Source: Angiostrongylus vasorum
Lineage: Eukaryota; Nematoda; Chromadorea; Rhabditida; Metastrongylidae
NCBI GenBank assembly: GCA_018806985.1
Contig: JADANN010000018.1
Span: 2,884,501 to 2,948,500, forward strand
DNA length: 64,000 nt
Reading direction: 5' to 3'
Position 1 is the first letter of the stretch. The number at the start of each line of letters is the position of its first letter. The notes beneath the pieces were generated by a model. It had not been told where the DNA came from. It did no database searches and was given only the letters and a program-made list of their open reading frames with translations. Position numbers and translations under genes: made by a program. Positions 53,615 through 64,000 of the stretch are shown here, piece by piece.

Positions 53615-55388
53615 ATGACTGAACAAGCTTCCGGTTCTCAAAGGTCCATATTCTTTTTTGGCTATGGCTCTCTATTGTGGAATCCGGGATTTTCCTTTGC
53701 CCACAAGGCGAAGGGCTACGCTCATGGTTTTGCTCGTAGAATGTTTCAAGGGAACACATATCATCGTGGAGACCGTCAAAAAGGTGCCCAAGTCTTTTCA
53801 GTTGGAACAAGGTGCTTTCCCGTATGCCTACACTTTTTTCCTAGTGCTGTCGTATTTTTAAGGAGGAAAAGATGTTTGTGAATTTTAATTATTGGTTCAA
53901 ATATCTTGAGTACTTTTTTGAAAACATCCTGCATACTTATAATTACTGAATTGTTTACAGAATCATGTCTGTGATTAAAAAAAGGCTGAGGATTGTAAGA
54001 GTTGTTAGTAATAACGACAATCCCTCTATTGTAGTGAAGAAAAAGTCATCAGCTCTAGGACACCCTTTATGCTTGCAAATAATTTTCTTAATTTTTTGTT
54101 ATCTGGAAGGGGTCCAATTTGAACCGGTTGACTTGAAAACCTTAGCATATTAATAAATGCTATTCTCCAGTGTCTGTCCCAATGGTTTACCGCCTCCTCG
54201 TGGCTGGAAGGTGATCCTAGGTGTCGGGCTGCGTTGTACAGTTGGGAAGATTCATCCCTCCAGCAGGGTCTCCTACGCTGAGAAGTAGTCCGGCGTTTCC
54301 ATCAAGAAGCCCAGCTAAGAGTAAACTAGTACCAGGATGCATCATCGTCCTGGTATCAAACTAGTCGCATGGTGGTAAATCTCCCGTTGATCCACTAGGG
54401 CGGTGAATGCCTGTGGTGGTGACGACCTAGGGCAGACTTTGGTTAAGCTGACCTCGCGAATCCAGGGAATGGCTAAACCAGCAGAACTCCGGGAAACGCA
54501 GATTATGCTGAGGTCCGCAGAAGCGGTAAGGGCGGGCCGTCCAAGTATCTAAGTAACGAAGTTCTCCAGTGTTTGTTAGGCTTAAGAATGCAACAACGCT
54601 TTTACTTTTACTTTACTTATCTTTACTTTATCGAGCTGGCCAAATGAATGAAGCTTGTGAAGAAATTATGGAACCCATGGTAGACGACGATCCTTCCAAT
54701 CTATTTGGAGAATAACATGGTGTTTTTGCGGTACAATCATAGCAGTGTCTTAACTGTTCTTTCTCGCTACATTGTGAACTTTCATATTTTCAAATCTATT
54801 TTAATGACGACATCGTAATGTGCAGTAATGACCGTAGTTTTAGCCAGGACGGGTTGCGACACTCGTTCAAGATGAGGATTCATTCGTTACAGGAATAGTG
54901 TACGAGGTAGTAGGGGAGGATAATATTCATCAGGCATTCATCCATCTCCGGGAAAGAGAAGTGAGTATAATTCTTATTTCATAGATCCGTTATGTGATAG
55001 AATATAGTAGGAAAAGTGAATATTTTAGATCAAAAGTGGCTACGACTTTGTAGAGATTATGGTGGAACTGGCAGAATCTGGAAATCTAGTTCGTGTCTGG
55101 ACCTGCATAGCACATCTGGATAACGAGTTTTATCTCGGAGAAGCGGACATCGAGCAGATAGCCGGAGAGATTTGGCAAGCTAAGGGGTGCGCGGGACCGA
55201 ATTTCGAGTGTGTTAATCAGAAAAAGAAGCTTGTCCAATGTCGTGGATATTGCTAGACAGACTCTGATTTTAGGTACGTTCTGAAATTGGCAGAGGAAGT
55301 GCGATTGTTGTTTCCCGATGACGACGATGAACATCTTTTTGAATTGGAAAGTCGGGTGCGCAATCTAATGTCCGTTAAGCTTGCATGA
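53615..55388 (+). CDS. ChaC-type gamma-glutamylcyclotransferase (glutathione-degrading), 4 exons
   Basis: Glutathione-specific gamma-glutamylcyclotransferase: splits glutathione into 5-oxoproline and Cys-Gly in the cytosol. Exons 53615-53783, 54848-54960, 55029-55207, 55274-55388; phases 1, 0, 2 match. Product 191 residues, normal for the CHAC2 type. Seen: substrate-loop motif IFFFGYGSLLWNPGF near the N terminus; RRMFQGNTYHRGD; GRVATLVQDED; AFIHLREREIKSGYDF with the expected catalytic Glu; VWTCIAHLDNEFYLGEADIE; GCAGPNFEYVLKLAEEVRLL and FPDDDDEHLFELESRV at the end. The family usually has KPGRV; here the acceptor choice gives QKGRV, one Pro short. A TTTTTTCAG lies 5 bp before the ATG, a likely trans-splice or 5'-UTR acceptor. 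Intron 1 holds a repeat-D copy. Confidence 0.93.
54175..54560 (+). repeat. Repeat-D copy in ChaC intron 1
   Basis: 'gtcccaatggtttaccgcct', 'ggctggaaggtgatcctagg', 'ccagcagggtctcctacgct', 'ggcgtttccatcaagaagcc', 'gcatggtggtaaatctcccg', end 'gggccgtccaagtatctaag'. Same strand as the host gene. Confidence 0.8.
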
Positions 55389-55469
55389 TCATGGCAACGA
55401 TCTTTCGCGCTCTACTCTGTCGTGATCTTATCATAATGAGAAATTTCTGCTGATTCTTTTGTAAACCGA

Positions 55470-55545
55470 ATTATTATTATTATAATTATTATTTATTATT
55501 ATTTATTATTTTTTATTTTTTATTATTATTTCATTTTTTATAAAC
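55470..55545. repeat. (ATT)n low-complexity tract
   Basis: Interrupted TTA/ATT run in the presumed 3' UTR of the ChaC gene. Confidence 0.9.
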
Positions 55546-55781
55546 CGAATTTTCTTTGCGTGGATTATTGTTGCGGGTTAATCAGTCCTTACTTGCTTGT
55601 GTTTTCACTTTATTTTACGTTATGACGTCTCTTCAAGCATCAATAATCTATGTTTCTGTGGTCTTCTGTACTAATGTGATACAGATACTTCTTTTCACTT
55701 TAGAGTATTTAATAGGTGTGTTTTCTAAAGCTGTGGGATCTAAAGGGCTTTTCTTCAACAATCCTGAATTGGTCGTCTTCC

Positions 55782-55787
55782 AATAAA
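55782..55787 (+). terminator. Candidate polyadenylation signal for the ChaC gene
   Basis: AATAAA in 'tccaataaaatgaa', about 390 bp after the stop at 55388. Distance is long but plausible; no closer canonical hexamer noted. Confidence 0.35.
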
Positions 55788-55799
55788 ATGAATAACTCA

Positions 55800-57415
55800 T
55801 TTCATGTTTGTTTGTTCCCAAAACGTAGATTCAGTGAGACGGGCTGATTGTTTCTGTAGGGCTGAAGTGACATCTTCTGTACGGAAGTATTCGTGAATGC
55901 ATGCGTTACTCTTTTATGTGTTCTGAGTACATCACACACATTAGATTGGCTGGCAGCTTGCAGTGACGTGACAGGGAAATATATGTGTGGGAGGCGGTGT
56001 TTAATCGACTGAAATAAATGAGGATCTACGCCTTCTCGGGAAAGCTTGACAAGTCGCTCTTAAGTGCACTCAGCCTCCACCACAGCAATCTTCCGAATCA
56101 TAGACAGGTAGTTTTGTCAGAAGCACTAAACACAACATTGTCTCATAGAAGAAGTATAATGATGTCGTGCACCAGCACTGGATAAGGGTTTTGTCAGTGT
56201 TCGCTGGAGTTGTCCGATAATTGATTGGGTTACTAACGATGCAGTCGGAAGGTAATGTGAGTTCATACTCATTTTGTTAGGTTGCTTTATATTGCGTTAC
56301 GACAGCAAAGATAAAAAAAATGAGTTCCCATTTGGTGTTAAGTCGGTGTTCCTAGACATTGCGGATGTTCCATTCAAACCGGGGCTCACATACATCAATA
56401 AGAATTAAAACAATTAAAACGCAGAGATCCATTCTCAGCCGCTTAAATGTTGATCCATTTCTATTAACTAGCGCAGCAATAAGAAGCAAGGCGTGCGAAT
56501 AAGGACGACGTGGTAGTTCAGTAGTCGATCTTGCTGGGATCAAAACTATTCAACTAAAGGTCTCGGGATGGATGAAACCACAAAGAATTCTCTATTTTTT
56601 TCTATCAAATAGAGAATACTATATCTATCTAACAAATACTGTCTGTACTTCTGCGTATTTAATAAGGGAGCTCTTTCTGGCGACGCGAGAGGGGACGTGA
56701 TCTGGCGGTACCGTAACTACAATTCCTGGTTGCCCAACGGCATAACCAGGATAGTAATTTAACAAGGTTAACCTAATTTTTCATTCACGTAAGTAATTTT
56801 TGAACGACACACCTTCCTAAATCCCAACAGCAGTTCATGATTCCTGTACATAAGCCTCATTGTACTTAAGAATACATAAAATATGGCTACCGTAGTACAG
56901 TATATATACCAGTTCATAGTCTGCAGTTAATTGTTAAACACTCTCTCTGTAAACATACGCAATATTTGTAAGATAACACTTCTTAACTCATCAATCTGTC
57001 GTTCATGCTTTCATGTCATGTTAGTGTTAGGCGACCCATTACTTGACTGCAGCATTGACCATTGAATTAGCCTTTGTCACTTTATACAATGCTTTAGCCT
57101 CCTGTATAAGTTTTTGTAATATTATTAGTGCAAATTTGTATCCTTTCCTTCCTCCATAAAATGTGTTGCTGTGTATCTTGTTGCACCACATCGAGTTAGT
57201 TGAATAGTAATTGTATTAGATACCCTTTCGTTACTCGAACCTTCATCCCTGCTCAGCAAACTAGTCTTCTCTTTCATTACCATCTATTCGTTTATTTAAA
57301 TAGCAATTATATCATATCATTTGTTCTCTCGTGACATTACTTCGTGTGGTCAGTGAACAAGTATCATTTTGCAACCGTAATTGTTCGTAGCCCATACAGC
57401 TGCTGTATATTAATC
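55800..57415. other. Intergenic, non-coding
   Basis: AT-rich, no exon or family repeat recognised. Confidence 0.4.
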
Positions 57416-57419
57416 CCAG

Positions 57420-57915
57420 AAGACAGGCGAAACGAAGGACCCGCATGGTGTGGTGGTGAGCGCGCTACTCCCCGGAAAGGACAATAGCGCGTTCGTTCCC
57501 CACCATAAGCACCTGCGGTCCAGAGTTTTGCAAATATCTCAGCATCATTAAAGTTATATTTCGCAACGCATACCCTGCCGCTAAAAAGAGTAGGCAAGAA
57601 ATAATAAGTCAAAATTGTGATTATAACGCAGCCTCAGCTTAACTGGGTTCGTTGCCGATTTGGGCCCCCCAGATCAATCCCGCTGACGGGTGATTGCTGA
57701 TGGCAGAAGATCAATAGAACTAGCTGAGAGACAGGCGAAACGAAGGACCCGAATGGTGTGGTGGTGATCGCGCTACTCCCCCGGAAAGGACAATAGCGCG
57801 TTCGTTCCCCACCGTAGACACCTGCGGTCCGGAGTTTTGCAAATATCTCAGCATCATTAAAGTTATATTTCGCAACGCATACCCTGCCGCTAAAAAGAGT
57901 AGGCAGGAAATAATA
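57420..57915 (+). repeat. Tandem SINE-B dimer, period 308 bp
   Basis: 'aggcgaaacgaaggacccg' starts at 57425 and again at 57733. About 180 bp after each start are almost identical (A-box region 'atggtgtggtggtgagcgcg', B box GCGCGTTCGTTCCCC, 'gagttttgcaaatatctcag', 'ataccctgccgctaaaaaga'). The bridge between them ('cagcctcagcttaactgg', 'gacgggtgattgctgatggc') is the SINE-B 5' body. Confidence 0.85.
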
Positions 57916-58244
57916 AGTCAAAAGTCGTAATAGACTTATACTGCAAATACACACAAGTTAAATCGAATAGAAAATGATTTCATGTGGGTATTCATGTTCT
58001 TGCTGCTTGGTGATATCATGGCGTCATGCTTCTGGTGTATACGAGAGTTCGCTTGCCTGAAAAGGCTACGGCCATAAATGAATGTCGTGCTTTTCTTGGC
58101 AAGTTTAAGTTGTTTCAAACAAACCGTTTAAGTATTAAGACCATCGCACACGTATACTTTGAAAAACTGACTTGCATTTGATTGCGGTATAAAGGTTAGT
58201 CAACACTTTCGTGGTATTCGTAAGCTTATACGAGCTCTTTTATA

Positions 58245-58310
58245 AAAAAATTTACTGTAGCTAACGTTTCGGGGCATTCGCTTTCTTCGAACCTGGCCGG
58301 AATAATTCAG
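58245..58310 (-). mobile_element. Penelope-like end remnant
   Basis: Reverse complement: AGGTTCGAAGAAAGCGAATG, CCCCGAAACGTTAGCTAC. Diverged hammerhead-like end motif keeping GAAAC and AGC. Confidence 0.45.
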
Positions 58311-58404
58311 GCAAATGGCAAAAATGCGGAGAACCTCGTTGGAAGAATGAATGTGTGCGGACAATCAAGGCTTTTCTATCTTTTCTCATTAAGATCTCGT
58401 GTGA

Positions 58405-58446
58405 GAGCGATAAAGAGAGAGAGCGAGAGAGCGAGAGTGTGTGTGT
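58405..58446. repeat. (GA)n/(GT)n low-complexity tract
   Basis: 'aaagagagagagcgagagag' followed by GTGTGTGTG. Confidence 0.9.
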
Positions 58447-58548
58447 TGTAATAAATGATAATGCACTATTTGAAGAACATAATGTACTCATATAGACACA
58501 GATTTTTTATTTCGTTCAGCGACTTTGTGCTGTCCGGTTGGTATAACG

Positions 58549-61500
58549 ATGGGAAAGAAATCGGGCAGTGCTGAGGTACAGGTTTTTTTTAACGCACTGA
58601 AAGAAATGTATCGCTTTCTTGATGGGCTTTCCTTCTGCACAAATACTCTCGGCGATGTTTATCTATTCAATCACCAATTTTGCTTCCGCTTTTACGGTAA
58701 CGATCGCGATTCAGAGAAACCCCCTGTGGTGTACAAAAAATTATTTTGTAGGAACCAATACTCTTAGCAGTCTGTTGCGAAAATGACTTATGAAATAATC
58801 TTGAAAAATTTGTGGCTAGACTGTGTTTTTTCTGCATGACGCATGATTTCTGCTTCATGTGAACATTTTTGAAGCAACAGGGCTTCCACTATGGTTAACG
58901 AGAATCTGATTTCCAGTCATGAGTCGCAGTAATCCTGCAATTTGATATTCCCGCATCGAATTTCCATAAGCCCGGCACTGATCGATGGGTTCATGTTTTC
59001 TTCGTGAGCTGAAATGTGATTTCTAATGCAATATTTATTCCACAACTGCTAATGTCTCGTCGAACTTCGCCAAGGGTCACAGTGATACGCAATCTTCTCA
59101 GCCAAGTGCTTTCATAACCGTCTCGGAAGAAACCCAAAACTTAAGTTTCAATCCTCAGAAAACAGCCTCTTTAGGCCCATCGGTTTTTTGTGTTTTCATT
59201 TAATGAAAAAGATTAGCGTCGCAAAGCTTGCAGAGGTAGCGAATGTGCCCGGCAAAAATTCGTCGAGCTCATTTTAGACGATATTTTGACTTCTTCCGAT
59301 TTCCTTATTTTCGTTTTTTGGCTGACGTTTGTGGCCCGTTCCAAGCTCTAAAGAGGGTGAAATTTGCCGGAACTTTCGTCTTTATGGAATGAATGTTCTG
59401 AAGTTTGCTCTTGTGATTTCTTATCACAACTAGTGTAACACTTCCATGTTTTTGTTACTGGACTTGTGCCATCCAGAGCATCACCATTTGAAGATGCTAT
59501 AAACACACTTATGTCCTCAACTTCACCAGTTTGCCCCATTTTTACACCGTCAGAATTTTCGTTCAATTACGCCGAGCAAACTGTCAAAAAATGTGAGAAA
59601 TATGAGAGGCAAAAACAGGAACTATTCTGTCTGTTTAACATGTCGGCAGTAACTGCGAAGAAGCTTCATCGCTAAGCACCACTGAGCATTTGGAATTGGT
59701 AATTTCCCAAAAGTACAGAAAAATACGCAGAAAAAAACTTGGAGCATACCTAGTAAGAAGTAAATAAGAGTCATACAATCGAAACAATGAAAACGCATCT
59801 ATGGTTCATACGAATCGTAAGAAAAAATTGAAGCCACAATACCATTCGTCATTTAGTGAAAAGTAAAAAAGTACGCGCTACTATGAGCCCAGTAAAGCTT
59901 CTTCGATATAGTAGTTTAATGGCGTTTATTAGTTGCAGGGAAAAACCGCTGGCGACCTAAAGGATGAAGCCAAGGCTCTGGTAGGCAGAATCCAAGAGCT
60001 CTACTTAGCAATTGAGGAGTATCGACGGAAAGATCGGGAGCTATGGCGAAGCTTGAACAAAAGGCTTGAGGACTTGGAAGAAGTGGTGAGCTTGTTGAGT
60101 AGCCAGTGAAACACAGTATTAACATAATCTGTGGTTAAAAAAATTTATGCTTAGCATCAGTTAAGTCGATAATTTGAAAATCTGCTAGAAGAGAGTGGTA
60201 GTATTCAGAGTCATTAAGAAAGCGCGTAGAGCTTCCAATTTGACGCCATCCATGCGCCAAGAGTGCTGATTCGAGACTAATACTGCCAAGGTTAGTAAAA
60301 CGATGGTTCACTTGAGCTGTCGTTTGTTCAGGCCTGAGCAGTACGGGATAGTCCTATACTTAAAAGTCGAGAGTCGCAGGCAGCTGTCTGCCTGCGAGGT
60401 GAATACGATGGGCTATTCTAAAGTGTTAGCTATTCTTCTTGAAATGCTAATGGTTTTACATAAACCTCGGAAAGGGGTGGAAAAAGTAATGCCTAAATTT
60501 GAAGCCAAAATAGCAGCTAATCCTGAGAGTTTCTAGTCTTATCCAGTTCTATCACATCCTTACAAGTTTCCCATTAAATTTACACTCTATTAAGTGCTCA
60601 AATGCCGACATTCAGTGAATGGAACACTAAAGACAAGATAATAACTGCTAGAACATTACCGAAGGACTAGAGGACTTCTATGAATAAGAAAGCTTTCCTA
60701 CATTTCTCACTCGAGATGAAAATTTCTAGAAGATACACTGCACAGGCTGTAACTGTTCTTAAACATGTTTTCATGATTTCTCTAATTGATAGATTTCGAC
60801 ATTGCTAACGGACATCGCTCCACCCTGTTTACGTGTTTGGCACTCGATTTGACTGACCAGAAGCTTCGGTTTCTGTTCAAATTACCAACACAACCATATT
60901 GGTGCCGAGACATTCGCAAAACTTGGACCTCAAGCCAGATTCGAACCCGTGATTACCCTTTCGAGAGCTCACTTGTTGCTCACTACAGCGCTGATGACCT
61001 TGCTCTGGCTTACTCTTTGCTTAAAAAAATTCTGAGGGAAAGTGAAAGTAAGGGTCTCAATGGTGCAATGGGTAACACATGACCTCCGAAAAGGTAGCAG
61101 GAGTTCGAATCTGGCGCAAGTTTCAAATTTTGCAAATACCTCAGCGTAGTGATGCTGAGATATTTGCGATACTCTGGTCCACAGGTGTCTGCTGTGGAGA
61201 ACGGACGCGTTACTACCTTTTTCCAGGGGCTAATGCGTTTGCCACCATACTGTGTAGGTCTTTCTTTTCACCTGTCTCACAGCTAGTTTTCTGTCTACCA
61301 GTGCCAGTAGAAATCACCCGTCAACGGTATTGATTTGGAAGGCGCAAATCGGTACTGAACCCACTTAAGCCGGAGCTATAGTTTAAATCACAAGGTTAAG
61401 TTTTTTATTTGCTGCCTAATAAAGTTTTTTCACGGTATCGCATTGTGTTAAATATAACCACTACGGTTGCTTCATTGAAAACACTAATGCGAATTTGTTA

Positions 61501-62904
61501 CACAAAAATCACGGTGAATAGACAGCTTTGTCTCTGTACTTGTTATTTTACAAAGTAAAATCTACTTCATGACGTTACGCTGAATGATATACAGCTTTCC
61601 TAAGTTTAAACCGTTATGTGACTAAATTTGGTAGTGTTTTCAGAAGTCCCAAAGAGGAAAACGGCGCCGAACTAAGGTAGAAAGTGGTATGTTGTGTAAT
61701 CTTCAAAGCACATATTTTGTTGTGACTGGCCAAACTACGTTGCCAATATTTATTCCCATAGCTAAAATGTTTGGAAAGAATATACTGTTACCATTGAAGA
61801 AATGAACTGATAGATCTAGTATTAAGACGTCAAGTTGCTCAAATAGATTGTTGTTGTCTGCCGTGAGGGCTGAACACAGTTTTCAACCACTCGCTTCTCT
61901 CGGAGTCGTCAAGGGGTTGACACGATAGATAAAACTGTCTCATATGATTCATTTGGTCGACGACAACATAGAGAAACCTTGTCGGTAGTCGTCCTTGTTG
62001 TTGATCCGTTACTCTTCACAACCCCTCGTCTGTTCTTCTCAATCAATCGTTATCTTCCGGATGCTTGATGATAGATCGTTGCATCGGATTAGGCACGTAT
62101 CCTGCTGTAGCACAAATATGAAGATTTATATGATTCTGGCTACTAAATAGAAAGTTAATGAGTAGAGAGAATAGCCGATTTTTAAAAGACCAACTTTGTT
62201 TTGGCATCGGCACAGTTGCAATGCGGGGTGGTACCATCAGAAAAAGTGGAGGAAAAGAAAAAGGAAGGTCACCACTGGAAATAAGTGATGCTTTTATAAA
62301 AATTTCTGCTCTGTTCCGTCAAAGTGCCAGATAACGAAATTCATCTCTGAATTCTCATCAAGAGTTATTTTAGCTCCTTCTTAGGATTTTTTGAGATATA
62401 TATAAATATGAAATTACGCTTCTATGTGAATTCTGTGCGGTTGGTCTCCACGGGACATACTCAGTGGAAGCCTCATAGAAAGCGGCGCGGAGGAAGGCGA
62501 AATCCGCCGAAACGTCAGCTTGTTCGTGAATAAAGAGTAAAAATAACACCTCGCGTTCGCTCAACAAGAATAAGAAGAATGTATTAATATGGTTTTGAAA
62601 AGCAGCTTACATCTGTGTTGGCTCATAACATTCCACTTTGAAAACTTGTCAAGTGTAACAAACTTCTGACTCAGGCCTGTTTTCTCCATTTTTCAGGGGG
62701 ATTTTTTCAATTATCAGATTAGGACGAGTTAAAGTTGTTTTCCAGACAATGTGAAGCCTCCCGTAGACAGTACACCTGCAGCCGATGCTACTGCCTTAAC
62801 CAATGTTGGTAGGTGTATTTTAACGTATTTTTGAGCGATAAAATTTATTTCGAACCACTGGTGTTTTGATTTTGTTTTAAGGAACTTCAAAGCCTGGGCA
62901 GTAG
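58549..62904 (+). CDS. Small coiled-coil, basic protein, seven-exon model, unidentified
   Basis: Exons 58549-58575, 59530-59592, 59939-60085, 61644-61676, 62216-62267, 62746-62808, 62882-62904, with matching phases throughout; about 135 residues. Start MGKKSGSAE follows a TTTCGTTCAG acceptor 29 bp upstream, a likely spliced-leader site. Exon 2 (FAPFLHRQNFRSITPSKLSK) is the least certain. Exon 3 is a clear coiled coil: DLKDEAKALVGRIQELYLAI and EEYRRKDRELWRSLNKRLED. Then KSQRGKRRRTK, a nuclear-localisation-like cluster; VVPSEKVEEKKKED; and a low-complexity tail NVKPPVDSTPAADATALTNV ending TSKPGQ-stop. If the exon 3 donor is not used, the frame stops at 60107-60109. The combination suggests a small nuclear subunit, but I recognise no family. 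AATAAA follows at 62963. Confidence 0.6.
59040..59370. mobile_element. Penelope-like end remnant in intron 1 of the coiled-coil gene
   Basis: 'agtgatacgcaatcttctca', 'gccaagtgctttcataaccg' resemble the region beside Penelope ends at 26700, 44190 and 46750. 'gctctaaagagggtgaaatt' with 'tgccggaactttcgtc' is a degraded end motif. Confidence 0.4.
60905..61400. repeat. Cluster of three SINE-B-like copies in alternating orientation
   Basis: 60905-61010 (-): the reverse complement carries an exact-looking B box (GGGTTCGAATCTGG-type; plus strand 'agattcgaacccgtgattac'). 61035-61145 (+): 'gtctcaatggtgcaatgggt' and 'gcaggagttcgaatctgg'. 61150-61400 (-): 'gatgctgagatatttgcgat', 'gtctgctgtggagaacggac', 'gagctatagtttaaatcaca'. 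Lies in intron 3 of the coiled-coil gene. Confidence 0.65.
62400..62530 (+). mobile_element. Penelope-like 3' end remnant
   Basis: 'gtgcggttggtctccacggg' matches the 3' region of other copies, followed at 62484-62520 by GGCGCGGAGGAAGGCGAAAT and CCGCCGAAACGTCAGCT. Keeps GGC/GCC stem II, GAAAC, GTC and AGCT; CTGAAGA is mutated to GGAGGA. Confidence 0.55.
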
Positions 62905-62962
62905 TCCACAGACCAGGAGAATACAATGTTATTCAAAAACAGCATTTTTTGTCAATTATCTC

Positions 62963-62968
62963 AATAAA
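62963..62968 (+). terminator. Polyadenylation signal of the coiled-coil gene
   Basis: AATAAA in 'tctcaataaaacat', 59 bp after the stop codon, an ideal nematode 3' UTR length. Confidence 0.7.
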
Positions 62969-62974
62969 ACATTT

Positions 62975-63720
62975 CTTGCGGGCTACACCTCGATACCATG
63001 GGCTACTAGCACTCTTATTATAACAATTTCGAACTGCTTCTCGTATTTTCGAAATCGAGAAAGCCAATGAGCACAACTTGCATTAGCAGCATTGAATCAT
63101 AACATAGCTCATTCTCTGGCCTCGGATAACAAGTGAGTCAGAAAGCGGCTATCAAATGAATTCATGAAGCGGTTACCCTTGAGCGTCCAACGTTCTGAAC
63201 TAAACAATTGTAGAGTATGTCAAACCATCACGAAAAACCACCCTATCGAAGTTCTCCAAACTGCGAATCTATTGCAAGTTTGACATGTTGGCATGTATAT
63301 GAAGCAACACATACGTTGTATGCAATGCATGTGTAGGTCGGAGGAGGCAAAATAGATTCGGCCAATGGATTTCTTTTCCTGTGGTTTATTTCTCCACGCA
63401 GAGCTTCATCACCTCAATTGTTGTTCTCAATCAATATCTTGTCCAGCAAAGATGTTACGCATAAACGACATGTATACTTGAGCGACAAAGTAAAGTCTCT
63501 TTCATGAACCTGTGTTATTCTCACCCTTTAAGGTAAATGAAACCACTTTCGAATGATTGAAATGTGAAAAATGACAGCCATCTATCAACTTTTAAGCGTG
63601 TTTATCGAAGCGCCACTGACAACAACTCCTAAAGTCATGTTAGTGGCCGTAGCAATGATGATGGCTAAAAAGAAAAGAGTCACTATAGTGGAAGCTGAGA
63701 ACAAGAGACACTAGAATGTG
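62975..63720. other. Convergent intergenic region
   Basis: Non-coding sequence between the 3' ends of the plus-strand gene ending at 62904 and the minus-strand gene ending at 63727. TTTATT at 63385-63390 is an AATAAA on the minus strand, about 340 bp past that gene's stop. Confidence 0.5.
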
Positions 63721-63726
63721 AATCTG

Positions 63727-64000
63727 TTAGGTGCTTTCCGATGATGAGATGCCGGGCTGGCTCCAAGCAGGGACGTTGTCCATGAAATCCATGTCTTCCA
63801 GGAATGGGGAGAATGCGCATGTGCCTGTGCTGTTTTCGAGAGCCTAGAAGAAAAATCGACCATTAACCGGTAGTTGTCTCAACAGTAAGCAGAAACAACC
63901 TTGCGATCCACTTTTTCGAGCAGTCCAAGACGAGCCAACGCCTGCAACTGATTCATGCCAGCTGTTCTTATGCCGGTAATTCCTCGATTCACGTTCAGCG
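63727..64000 (-). CDS. 3' end of an unidentified minus-strand gene (runs off the window)
   Basis: Two exons on the minus strand. The upstream one (64000 down to 63900, open at the window edge) reads LNVNRGITGIRTAGMNQLQA then LARLGLLEKVDRK, with donor AAG|GTTGTT. A 56-bp intron (63899-63844, acceptor TTCTTCTAG) leads to the last exon 63843-63727: ALENSTGTCAFSPFLEDMDF, MDNVPAWSQPGISSSEST-stop. Phase and codon use are consistent. The tail is acidic and Ser/Pro-rich, like a cytoplasmic or nuclear regulatory C terminus. Not enough of the protein is inside the window to name a family. Confidence 0.7.

Noticed and set aside
57364..57954. Repeated minus-strand frames containing KYNFNDAEIFAKL
   Set aside because: Antisense of the SINE-B dimer.
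59348..59566. 72-codon minus-strand acidic frame
   Set aside because: Its end runs into a Penelope-end remnant, and the opposite strand carries an exon of the plus-strand gene model with fitting phases.
1..64000. CRISPR arrays, operons, prophage or bacterial genes
   Set aside because: No regularly spaced repeats and no prokaryotic gene organisation; intron structure and SINE content are eukaryotic.

Overview
The window looks like nuclear DNA of a clade V parasitic nematode, most likely a strongylid close to the hookworms. The reasons are: many-exon genes with short TTTTCAG-like acceptors and phase-consistent introns; an EHD/RME-1 gene that reads closest to the Caenorhabditis RME-1 pattern; ATGs placed just behind acceptor-like TTTCAG sites, as expected for spliced-leader trans-splicing; and dense decayed RTE and Penelope-like retroelements with tRNA-derived SINEs. 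No bacterial operon, CRISPR, rRNA or intact tRNA gene was seen. Family names SINE-A, -B, -C and repeat-D are my own labels for groups seen repeating within this window.

Layout. 1-15.8 kb is repeat-rich and gene-poor: SINE-A/B copies, a decayed RTE element at 2.06-3.9 kb and a second RTE scrap near 7 kb. 15.85-17.13 kb (+) holds an unrecognised proline-rich, probably disordered protein gene. 17.5-20.8 kb (-) has a few coding-looking minus-strand ORFs that I cannot identify. 20.8-28.7 kb is mostly non-coding with SINEs and a GC-rich island near 24.5-25.2 kb. 28.75-36.59 kb (+) is a 14-exon rme-1/EHD gene, the best-supported gene; its introns carry at least seven SINE/repeat insertions. 36.6-53 kb is a repeat field whose centrepiece is a head-to-head pair of truncated Penelope-like elements (47.3-49.8 kb) flanked by a 13-bp direct repeat. 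53.06-53.29 kb (-) is an orphan coding exon. 53.6-55.4 kb (+) is a four-exon ChaC-type gamma-glutamylcyclotransferase. 58.5-62.9 kb (+) is a seven-exon model for a small coiled-coil, lysine/arginine-rich protein. 63.7-64 kb (-) is the 3' end of a gene that runs off the right edge.

The genes are separate monocistronic units with no sign of a shared pathway: endocytic recycling (RME-1), glutathione turnover (ChaC) and several unknowns. The main points of interest are hammerhead-ribozyme-like motifs lacking stem III at the ends of the Penelope-like elements, the inverted Penelope dimer that appears to have inserted as one unit, and the 5' half of rme-1, where three exon junctions lack standard splice sites or frame while the last nine exons are flawless. 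Exon coordinates were worked out by hand from reading frame, splice signals and remembered family patterns; no alignment or transcript data were available.
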